Shown one piece after another: positions 1 through 5,671 of a DNA stretch of 10,740 bases. Every line of letters starts with the position of its first letter. Positions within the stretch are counted from its first letter, which is position 1. The DNA lies in contig JAJZXP010000011.1 of the NCBI GenBank assembly GCA_021806345.1, positions 1-10,740 on the forward strand. The letters run 5' to 3'. The notes beneath the pieces were generated by a model. It did no database searches. It was given only the letters and a program-made list of their open reading frames with translations, and was not told the origin of the DNA. The translations under genes and the position numbers were made by a program. Origin of the DNA: Thermoplasmata archaeon. Lineage in GTDB: Archaea; Thermoplasmatota; Thermoplasmata; Thermoplasmatales; Thermoplasmataceae.

Positions 1-87
1 CTCATAGGCATAGTAATGATCTCCAGATTTTCTTATCTCTACACCCTTTTTCTTGTATTTCATCACCCAGTCTGGAAGAACAACCAT
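1..87 (-). CDS. Transposase, N-terminal 29 residues (runs off left edge)
   Basis: An ATG at 87-85 on the minus strand opens a frame that stays open to base 1, giving 29 residues that start MVVLPDWVMKYKKKGVEIRK and continue with a GDHYYAYE segment. That pattern (basic K-Y-x-K-K-G-x-E-I-R, then G-x-x-Y-Y-x-Y-E) resembles the N terminus of archaeal DDE transposases of the IS4/IS1634-like type; this is my recollection of the family and was not searched. A TATA-like box, CTATATAC at 116-109, is centred about 25 bases before the ATG and there is no Shine-Dalgarno, so the transcript is probably leaderless. The catalytic domain lies outside the window, so family and intactness cannot be judged. The other end of the element should lie to the left. 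Confidence 0.6.
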   Translation of the reverse strand, partial: MVVLPDWVMKYKKKGVEIRKSGDHYYAYE

Positions 88-108
88 ATTACATAGTACA
101 AGTAATAT

Positions 109-116
109 GTATATAG
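109..116 (-). promoter_or_regulatory. TATA-like box for the left-edge transposase
   Basis: CTATATAC on the minus strand is centred about 25.5 bases upstream of the ATG at 87, the distance expected for an archaeal leaderless transcript. No TFB-recognition element was confidently identified. Confidence 0.45.
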
Positions 117-154
117 ATCTTTCCTAGTAGTGAATAAAATCAATTACCGTGGTG

Positions 155-171
155 TTTCATTGAGAATGAAA
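155..171. repeat. Short inverted repeat in the gap before the integrase remnant
   Basis: TTTCATT and AATGAAA form perfect 7-bp arms around a GAG loop. It lies in the 161-bp gap between the transposase start and the integrase remnant, which otherwise holds no gene I can support. It may be part of the insertion-sequence end or a chance hairpin; no target duplication or element boundary could be identified. Confidence 0.3.
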
Positions 172-246
172 TATGAGAATCTGTTCTTTCTATTACACAA
201 AAAACGAGGAGTTAAGGTTTAACTACAAACACAGTCGAACTAAACA

Positions 247-263
247 CCTTGAAACAAGGAAAA
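247..263. repeat. Copy 1 of a 17-bp repeat with a palindromic core
   Basis: CCTTGAAACAAGGAAAA occurs here and again, identically, at 1494-1510, in the same orientation. Its core is an inverted repeat, CCTTG-AAA-CAAGG. This copy lies at the beginning of the open recombinase frame, so it may simply be coding sequence; the second copy overlaps the start of the PP-loop gene. The two copies bracket the recombinase remnant and the PP-loop gene. Confidence 0.6.
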
Positions 264-620
264 GATAAGAAGACCGGAAAACAAAAGACAAAAACGAGAA
301 TCATTCCGCTGCATATTGAACTGAGAGATGCTTACATGCAGTATCTCCTGGACATGAATATTTCAACTAAATCTGAAGATCCTTTATTTCCAATATCAAG
401 GCAGGTAGTGGATATTTATTTTAAAAAAATGCAGGAGAAGCTTGGCTTCAGGATCCATGCACACAAATTCAGGCATACCTTTGCGGTAAAGGCCATCATG
501 GATAATGTCCCATTGAATGTATTGCAGCAATGGTTAGGCCATTCATCTGTCTTCACAACATCGATATATACACAGATAACAGGCATGGATACTTCAGAGT
601 TTATGGGAAGGGTGAGATGA
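249..620 (+). pseudogene. Tyrosine recombinase remnant (C-terminal catalytic half)
   Basis: This is the C-terminal catalytic part of a phage-integrase/XerD-type tyrosine recombinase. Numbering from the TTG at 249, it has a basic beta-hairpin ending in TKTRIIPL (about 14-21), the box-II H-x-x-R-H motif (HKFRH, H72-R75-H76), the GH of WLGHSS (G97-H98) and the nucleophile Tyr in TTSIYTQ (Y107), followed by the usual C-terminal helix. The SAM-like core-binding domain and the first catalytic Arg are missing; a normal protein is roughly 280-320 aa. The frame is open only from about base 216, after a TAA at 213-215, and beta-strand-like sequence seems to continue upstream of the TTG, so the 5' part has been lost. 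The neighbouring transposase start makes insertion-sequence damage the likely cause. It is probably inactive. Confidence 0.8.
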
Positions 621-703
621 TTGTGAAATTCAATTCTTTATAAATATCCTAACAATAAAACCCAGAAGGAAGTTGAATAATACTCAAAGTTTTAAACACC
701 ATT

Positions 704-1504
704 TTATTTGTTGTGCTCCATGGAGCATTCGCTGCAAAGAAGATGTTCAGATTGACCCTTTCCATTGAGTGAACATATTGGTTTATCTGTGTTTCCCCAT
801 ATACCGTACTTCTCTGATTTGGTATTTTCTTCCAAATGGCTAATATGATCAGATAGGTAAGGGTAATACTTTTCGATGATTTTTTTTTCTGTTAAATTCC
901 CAAATGCACCACATAAACAATCTCCACTCTTTCCGATAGTTCCGTATGCACTATTTATAGGAATTTTATATTCATAATGCAAATCCCATACTTTTTCGTC
1001 ACTATAATGAAATATTGGGCAATCCCAATAAGCTCCCTGATAAAATTGTATTCTCCTAGCCCATCGCGATCTTCGACTACTCTCAGTTCTTCTTACGCCA
1101 GAGAAAAGAAGAGGAGGACTTCCTATTTCTCTCCTGTGCCAAGATATGAACCTTCTTACCGCATCAAGCTTCAGAATGTGCATAATCTGACTATGCCCAC
1201 TCGGAGTGGGAAAACCGTGCTTTAGGACGTAGGAATCATAACTGGTATACCCACTAAAAACTTTTAGATTCCAATCAAATTTAGAAGAGACCTCTTCTAC
1301 ATACTCTTTTGTCTCTTTCAGCCCTATGCCAGTATCAATGTAGATTACCCCCTCCAACTTGTTTCTCATGTCCATTTCTACCGCTGCTATAGTACTATCT
1401 TTTCCACCAGAAAGGAGAGCCCACCCTTTCTTGTTTTCTTCAATATTCATCATCGCAACCACATCAGAAATCTGAAATGCTATATCTATATTTCCTTGAA
1501 ACAA
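704..1504 (-). CDS. PP-loop ATPase, PAPS reductase/DndC-like family
   Basis: An adenine-nucleotide alpha-hydrolase of the PAPS-reductase (CysH) superfamily. The PP-loop SGGKDS is at residues 32-37, followed by GVRRTESSRR (136-145), typical of the family, and a CPIFHYSDEKVW segment (162-173). Cysteines C162, C196-x-C198, C244 and C257-x-x-C260 could hold an Fe-S cluster or zinc, as in DndC-type and some archaeal members; the CysH catalytic ECGLH motif is absent. Members activate a substrate with ATP before sulfur or reductive chemistry. The 266-aa count uses a TTG at 1504; a stop lies 9 bases further up. ATGs at 1453 and 1450 (residues 18-19) are alternatives, and a TATA-like stretch near 1480-1487 would suit them. 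I kept the longer form because residues 6-19 look like the usual helix before the PP-loop strand. The gene is divergent from the ATPase operon with a 73-bp gap, suggesting shared control. Substrate unknown. Confidence 0.82.
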   Translation of the reverse strand: MFQGNIDIAFQISDVVAMMNIEENKKGWALLSGGKDSTIAAVEMDMRNKLEGVIYIDTGIGLKETKEYVEEVSSKFDWNLKVFSGYTSYDSYVLKHGFPTPSGHSQIMHILKLDAVRRFISWHRREIGSPPLLFSGVRRTESSRRSRWARRIQFYQGAYWDCPIFHYSDEKVWDLHYEYKIPINSAYGTIGKSGDCLCGAFGNLTEKKIIEKYYPYLSDHISHLEENTKSEKYGIWGNTDKPICSLNGKGQSEHLLCSECSMEHNK

Positions 1505-1510
1505 GGAAAA
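1491..1510. repeat. Copy 2 of the repeat; palindrome at the divergent promoter
   Basis: TTTCCTTGAAACAAGGAAA is a perfect inverted repeat with 8-bp arms and an AAA spacer (1491-1509). It contains the second copy of the 17-bp repeat found at 247-263. It sits over the proposed TTG start of the PP-loop gene and about 70 bp before the operon on the other strand, a reasonable place for a dimeric repressor. The regulatory role is inferred from position and symmetry only. Confidence 0.55.
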
Positions 1511-1554
1511 TTATAATTAGTTTAATGGATACACTATTCATTGGTTACATAATG

Positions 1555-1563
1555 TATTAATAT
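1555..1563 (+). promoter_or_regulatory. Candidate TATA box of the six-gene operon
   Basis: TATTAATAT is centred about 31 bases before the ATG at 1590 and 19 before the ATG at 1578. With a typical archaeal TATA-to-start distance near 26, transcription would begin about 1585, favouring the second ATG with a very short leader. No Shine-Dalgarno precedes either ATG. Confidence 0.35.
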
Positions 1564-1577
1564 GATAATAGAATGGT

Positions 1578-2435
1578 ATGATAATATCAATGAAATCATA
1601 CTGCATTCTCTGTGGGAGAAGAATTAACGAGGGGGACCAGAAATGCGCTGAATGTGAAGAGTTAGCGGATATAATAGACGTTTTATATGATGACGCAAAG
1701 AAAGAGTTATCTCATAATCCATCCGTTGATAGAGAAGTCGTGTTCAAAATGCTAAGAGAATTTGCATTCATAGTACAGGAAGATTCTCTTCTAAGGACAT
1801 ATAGGAACTCAATGAAATTCTTTTTAGATCAGTTCATAGATAAAAAGAATGATGAGACCACACTCGATTTATTCACGAAGAAGGTGCAGACGAAACTTAA
1901 CCAATTAAAAATCTTAAAGGAACTGTCTGAAAGTTCTATTATAAACTGGGATTCTTCATTGCTTAGCAACTCTACCTCGCCAAAAATTTATCCTGGAGAT
2001 GTTACCAAGAACCTGAAAGAATCTTACGAGCGCTCATCAGTCACAGATCGAGCTGAACAAAGATACGGCCATATTATAGGGTTTTATTCACTGCTCCCTT
2101 TGATTAAAGGTTATTCTCGTTGTGAGTCAAAGGAAGAGATCAAAAAATTGAATCTTGTTCCAAAAAAACCTTGGATTATCATGCTGTCAATCTTAGTAGG
2201 GAACAAAGATGGCAGAATTTCTATTGAACGAACAAACAAATTTCTGAAGAAGATGAGAGGAATAGGTAATGTCTCAGGAGCTATACTCTCTAATCTTAGT
2301 TCTCTTAATACAGACTTTGTACAAAGGGCTACAGTCGAAATAGAAAATGATGGAGACACTGACAAGGTTTATGTTTTATCTACTGATATAGTTGAATATC
2401 TCCAAAGATTGAGGGAACTCGTCAGGACTAGATAG
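1578..2435 (+). CDS. Zn-ribbon protein A with C-terminal winged-helix-like region
   Basis: First gene of the operon. Not a family I recognise. A short treble-clef or zinc-ribbon-like module opens the protein: CILC and CAEC, with 10 residues between the two pairs. It is followed by a long, mostly helical middle and a C-terminal region (about 205-285) whose helix-helix-strand pattern, including RISIERTNKFLKKM and a charged hairpin, looks like a winged helix. The last gene of the operon (5668-6531) has the same order of parts and almost the same length, so the two are probably old paralogues. The ATG at 1590 (residue 5) is an equally good start and fits the TATA box better; it removes only four residues before the first Cys. 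The gene ends 19 bp before the AAA+ gene. A DNA-binding or adaptor role for the ATPases is possible but is inference. Confidence 0.72.
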   Translation: MIISMKSYCILCGRRINEGDQKCAECEELADIIDVLYDDAKKELSHNPSVDREVVFKMLREFAFIVQEDSLLRTYRNSMKFFLDQFIDKKNDETTLDLFTKKVQTKLNQLKILKELSESSIINWDSSLLSNSTSPKIYPGDVTKNLKESYERSSVTDRAEQRYGHIIGFYSLLPLIKGYSRCESKEEIKKLNLVPKKPWIIMLSILVGNKDGRISIERTNKFLKKMRGIGNVSGAILSNLSSLNTDFVQRATVEIENDGDTDKVYVLSTDIVEYLQRLRELVRTR

Positions 2436-2440
2436 ATAGA

Positions 2441-2446
2441 GGAGGT
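2441..2446 (+). promoter_or_regulatory. Ribosome-binding site of the AAA+ gene
   Basis: GGAGGT lies 8 bases before the ATG at 2455 and fixes that start. Internal operon genes here carry clear Shine-Dalgarno sequences, in contrast to the promoter-proximal genes. Confidence 0.6.
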
Positions 2447-2454
2447 CAAAGTTA

Positions 2455-3165
2455 ATGGAAATAAGTACAAGGATAAAAGCAACAGAATTGCTTGGATATC
2501 AGAACGAGATTGCGAATAAAATTTATAAAATTGCAGACTACGTATTTAAAAATGATGTTCGCTTAAAATTTTCAGGATTTTTACTTTCCGGACCTCCCGG
2601 AAACGGGAAGACAGAAATTGCAAAACAGGCAGCACTTCTAATAAGTAAGGGAGCATTGGTGAAAATATTTCTGCTTGATGGATCAGACATAGCTTCACCT
2701 AAATGGGGAGAAGCAGAAGAAAAGTTAAAAAGAGCCTTTAATGCGAACTCCGACAGCAGGCAAGCTGAGAAGAGGATAATAATTTTTGACGATATCGAAA
2801 GTACGCTAATGAGCAGAGATATAGAAATTGCGAAAGAGTGGCACTTTTCCATTAACTCGGTTGCTTTTCATTTGCTAGACGATATAGATCATTCTAATAC
2901 TCTTGTGTTAGCCACAACAAATAAGCCGGAAATGGTCGATCCTGCGTTGATTTCTAGACTATATCCAATTTCAATCCCTGCCTTAACGAAAGAGCAACTG
3001 AAAGAGTTCGCTGAGAAGTCAGTGAAAGGAGATATTTTTGAAGTGGAAACACAACTTGTATTACAGTCTTTGAAATCAAAGATCGACCAAGGAAAAATTA
3101 AATCCTTGAGGGATATTGAGCATGAGATATTGCTGGAAGTGGTAGAAATGATAGGTGGGAACTAA
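2455..3165 (+). CDS. Single-domain AAA+ ATPase
   Basis: A compact AAA+ ATPase of 236 aa with one nucleotide-binding module. Walker A is GPPGNGKT (46-53). A pore-loop-like ASPKWGEAEEKLKRAF stretch (80-95) recalls the SKWxGESE region of Cdc48/FtsH-type AAA proteins. Walker B is IIIFDDIE (108-115), sensor 1 is TTNKPEMVD (154-162), and SR at 167-168 follows DPAL and may supply the arginine finger. The usual Walker B Glu is Asp (D113), with a Glu two residues on. There is no N-terminal substrate domain, no protease and no second AAA module, so it probably acts as a ring with the neighbouring proteins as adaptors. It starts after a good Shine-Dalgarno, and its TAA shares one base with the next ATG, implying translational coupling. 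In the PP-loop/Rad50 context it may remodel DNA-bound complexes; this is inference. Confidence 0.85.
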   Translation: MEISTRIKATELLGYQNEIANKIYKIADYVFKNDVRLKFSGFLLSGPPGNGKTEIAKQAALLISKGALVKIFLLDGSDIASPKWGEAEEKLKRAFNANSDSRQAEKRIIIFDDIESTLMSRDIEIAKEWHFSINSVAFHLLDDIDHSNTLVLATTNKPEMVDPALISRLYPISIPALTKEQLKEFAEKSVKGDIFEVETQLVLQSLKSKIDQGKIKSLRDIEHEILLEVVEMIGGN

Positions 3166-3614
3166 TGGAAACTGATAATGTAACAACAGAAAGGATAATA
3201 TTTCCTTATTCGGGACAGCTGGAAATTGAGATTTACTTTAAGGAATATAAGGATAGCTGTGCAAATGATTGTAGGAGGTTTTTGCACATGGGCAAAGGTA
3301 AAGAACCCCCACTAATTAGAAAATTAAAGGAAAGCCTCGGAGAGAATGCTTATGCACTGAGTATACTTCCAAAAGATTATGCTTTGATTAGACACGTTCC
3401 GATTAGCGAAGGAGCTGAACTTGATACAGGAAGCAGAAGATCTGGATCGGGGAAAACTAGAGGAGGACTTGAAATATATGATGTGTCTGGACTAAATGAG
3501 AATGTAATCTCGAAGCTAAAACAGGTATTAGAGGATGAGAGGAAAAAGTCTAAGGAGAAAAAACTTTCTTGGTTCAGCTATTACAGGATTTATCTGAGGA
3601 GGGAAATGCTATGA
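3165..3614 (+). CDS. Unknown 149-aa operon protein
   Basis: I do not recognise this protein. It begins with a beta-rich segment (about residues 10-27), has a CANDC Cys pair around 32-36, a lysine-rich middle (GKGKEPPLIRKLKESLG), a glycine/arginine-rich loop (about 88-101, including SRRSGSGKTRGG), and ends in a basic helix with a cluster of aromatic and Arg residues. The loop looks flexible and could contact nucleic acid. The GSGKT in that loop resembles part of a P-loop but lacks the spacing and a preceding strand, so I do not read it as Walker A. The ATG overlaps the AAA+ stop by one base, preceded by an AGGTGG Shine-Dalgarno, and its own stop overlaps the next ATG by 4 bp. Tight coupling suggests a stoichiometric partner of the AAA+ or the Rad50-like protein. 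It does not resemble DndE as I know it. Confidence 0.7.
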   Translation: METDNVTTERIIFPYSGQLEIEIYFKEYKDSCANDCRRFLHMGKGKEPPLIRKLKESLGENAYALSILPKDYALIRHVPISEGAELDTGSRRSGSGKTRGGLEIYDVSGLNENVISKLKQVLEDERKKSKEKKLSWFSYYRIYLRREML

Positions 3615-3760
3615 CCAATGCCCAAGATTTAAGAAAAAAGATTTCCAGGAGTTGCATAAACGCTTTAGAGGAGAGAGTAAATAAAAGCAGAATTGGTCCG
3701 GAAGACACTAAAAGCATTATTGTTTCAGAAGTAGACAAAGTGGTAAGTGCTGAGTATTAA
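3611..3760 (+). CDS. 49-aa helical operon protein
   Basis: A very small protein starting MTNAQDLRKKISRSC, predicted from composition to be mostly alpha-helical (a basic first half, then a Val/Ser/Asp-rich helix ending in SAEY). The start at 3611 is chosen because its ATGA overlaps the stop of the previous gene and AGGAGGG lies a few bases before it. The same frame is open further upstream, but those codons overlap the previous gene and have no ribosome site. The stop is 12 bp before the Rad50-like gene. Function unknown; position suggests a small accessory subunit of the Rad50-like ATPase. The coupling on both sides is the main reason to believe it is real. Confidence 0.6.
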   Translation: MTNAQDLRKKISRSCINALEERVNKSRIGPEDTKSIIVSEVDKVVSAEY

Positions 3761-3772
3761 GGGGAAAATTTT

Positions 3773-5671
3773 ATGAAATTAAATATAAAAGGCGTACAAA
3801 CAATTGAAAATTCATCTTTTGAATTTCCAGATAGTGGACTTGCTTTGATATACGGAGATAATGCAGTAGGGAAATCCTCTCTGATTAGAGCTATTGCTGC
3901 AGCAATCGCATATGATTCTTCCAACAGGGATAGTAGAATCTCGGAAGAACAGAAACTGCTTGGCATACTTCAGGATGGTAGTAAAGCCAACGCTGGGTTA
4001 ATCAGTGCAGGTCTTGACGAAGCTCAGATAAATATTAGTAGCAACCTGATCAATGAAGAAGTGCTCATTTCTAGAAATGGAAAGTTCAAAGGATCCAATC
4101 CAAGGTTTGTAATAACGAATGTGTTGAGTGATGTAAGTTGGATAATGCGAATTTTAACTCATACGACTTCCGTGAAGGTAAGCGACTATCTTAAAGACTT
4201 CAATGACATGATTAAGAGATACGAAGATGTTATAGATGGAGTCACAGAAACAAAAAGAGATTTGTTTCAAAAAATTCAGGAACTCAACAGAATGATTAGA
4301 GAATCCACTGAATCTCAAAAAAAGATTAAAGAAAGCCGAAAATTACTAGAAAATGCCAAAGAAGAATTAAAAGCTATACAGGAGAAAATCAGCGAAGAAG
4401 CCAAGAATGATCCCAATAGAGAAGAGCGGATATCAGAAATAAATAGCCAAATAAGAGAAAAGGAGAAGTCAATTAATAAATCAAGTAGTAAGATAACTGA
4501 ATACGAAAAACTTATTAGAACATATAACGATAGAATTGAACAGACGAGGGATCAGATTAAGCAAAGGGATCTTAAGATTAAAGAATCTACGGAAACCCTC
4601 GAAGAGTATGAAAAAGCGGACATAAACTCAATCCCAGAGATCGATGAAAAGATCAGTTCCTTAAAGGATATGAGATCCAAGGAGCAAATTCTTTATGATA
4701 TTCTTAGACGTACTTATTCAATGCTTGAAAGAGAGCATTCTGGAGAAGTTGTCTGTCCATTATGTGGTTCCAATAAAATAAACCCAGCTGAAGTTGAGAA
4801 AATTAGCAAAGAAAAAGATGAAGCAATAAGAAGATTCGACTCTCAGATATCAGTGCTTTCAAGAAAGGCAGGCGACTTGAAGGAAATATCAAAGAGAAAG
4901 GAAGAAATAACCAAAAGCATTTATAGCTTCACGCAAAATAATGTCAGAGATGAAGACGATTTAAGAAATTTAAAACAGGATTTGGATGATACTTTAGCAC
5001 AACTAGAATCAGAAGAAAACAAGAAGTTAGAATTCAGCAAGCAGAGAGACAATCTCCAGTTAGCCATTTCCGAGGGATATTCAGATAGACTTAAATCTGT
5101 CCAGGGCAGAATAAAAAATATTGAAACAGAGATAAAAGATTTAGAAATGAGCAGAAAATATACACAGATTAACATCTTCGGAATGAATTATCCAGTAGAG
5201 ACAAAAACTGTCGATATTTTTGATAAGGGAGTAATGCTTTCATTGTCGGACATAGAAGATCATTTTCAAAAACTTCGAGAAACTGAACAAACAAAGCTTA
5301 AGGAGGAGTTCAATAAGAATATAAAGAAAATATTGAAAGAAATGTCATTCGACCTTGACATTTATGTTGATAATAATTTCAACATTATCGCTAGGAAAAA
5401 AACAGCAAGTGGATTTGAGATACTTGAAACGCAGAATCTAAGCAGATCAGAACAAGCGACTATCGCTTTAACATTACAGTTAGCTCTCGCACAAGGTTAT
5501 TCTCCAGAAATGCCTATTATATTATGTGATGGGATTTATGAATACTTTGACGATGAAAGGAGAAAGAAAATACTAACATATGTTGATGAATTTGGCAAGA
5601 AATACGATAAGGCAATTCTAATGACTGTAGTAAAGGAAGGGGTGAGACATCCAACGGTGGGAATAGCATGA
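3773..5671 (+). CDS. Rad50/SMC-like ATPase with zinc hook
   Basis: An ABC-ATPase of the Rad50/SbcC/SMC group, 632 aa. The N-terminal half-head carries Walker A GDNAVGKSS (28-36). A heptad-like Lys/Glu-rich coiled coil (about 155-325) leads to a zinc hook, CPLCGS, with C328 and C331, almost exactly mid-protein. A returning coil runs to about 515, then the C-terminal half-head with signature LSRSEQ (556-561). Walker B is IILCDG: D586 is present but the catalytic Glu position is Gly (G587), then EYFDDE. It is shorter than Rad50 proper (usually above 800 aa), so the arms are short. Rad50-type proteins dimerise through the hook and clamp DNA with ATP, usually with Mre11; no Mre11 is present here. 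DndD and LmuB-type defence ATPases share this build. AAGGGGAA precedes the ATG by 7 bases, and the stop overlaps the next gene by 4 bp. Confidence 0.88.
   Translation: MKLNIKGVQTIENSSFEFPDSGLALIYGDNAVGKSSLIRAIAAAIAYDSSNRDSRISEEQKLLGILQDGSKANAGLISAGLDEAQINISSNLINEEVLISRNGKFKGSNPRFVITNVLSDVSWIMRILTHTTSVKVSDYLKDFNDMIKRYEDVIDGVTETKRDLFQKIQELNRMIRESTESQKKIKESRKLLENAKEELKAIQEKISEEAKNDPNREERISEINSQIREKEKSINKSSSKITEYEKLIRTYNDRIEQTRDQIKQRDLKIKESTETLEEYEKADINSIPEIDEKISSLKDMRSKEQILYDILRRTYSMLEREHSGEVVCPLCGSNKINPAEVEKISKEKDEAIRRFDSQISVLSRKAGDLKEISKRKEEITKSIYSFTQNNVRDEDDLRNLKQDLDDTLAQLESEENKKLEFSKQRDNLQLAISEGYSDRLKSVQGRIKNIETEIKDLEMSRKYTQINIFGMNYPVETKTVDIFDKGVMLSLSDIEDHFQKLRETEQTKLKEEFNKNIKKILKEMSFDLDIYVDNNFNIIARKKTASGFEILETQNLSRSEQATIALTLQLALAQGYSPEMPIILCDGIYEYFDDERRKKILTYVDEFGKKYDKAILMTVVKEGVRHPTVGIA

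Noticed and set aside
88..248. Missing N-terminal half of the integrase in other frames
   Set aside because: Short frames here end in stops and show no convincing core-domain or first-Arg motif.
977..1225. 82-aa plus-strand open frame
   Set aside because: Shadow of the PP-loop gene on the opposite strand, whose motifs are clear; no ribosome site and no family resemblance.
3440..3470. GSGKT in the 149-aa protein as a Walker A motif
   Set aside because: Lacks the GxxxxGK[ST] spacing and a preceding strand; it lies in a Gly/Arg-rich loop.
3569..3760. Longer 63-aa version of the small operon protein
   Set aside because: The upstream ATG lies inside the preceding gene with no ribosome site; the ATG at 3611 has AGGAGGG and an ATGA overlap.
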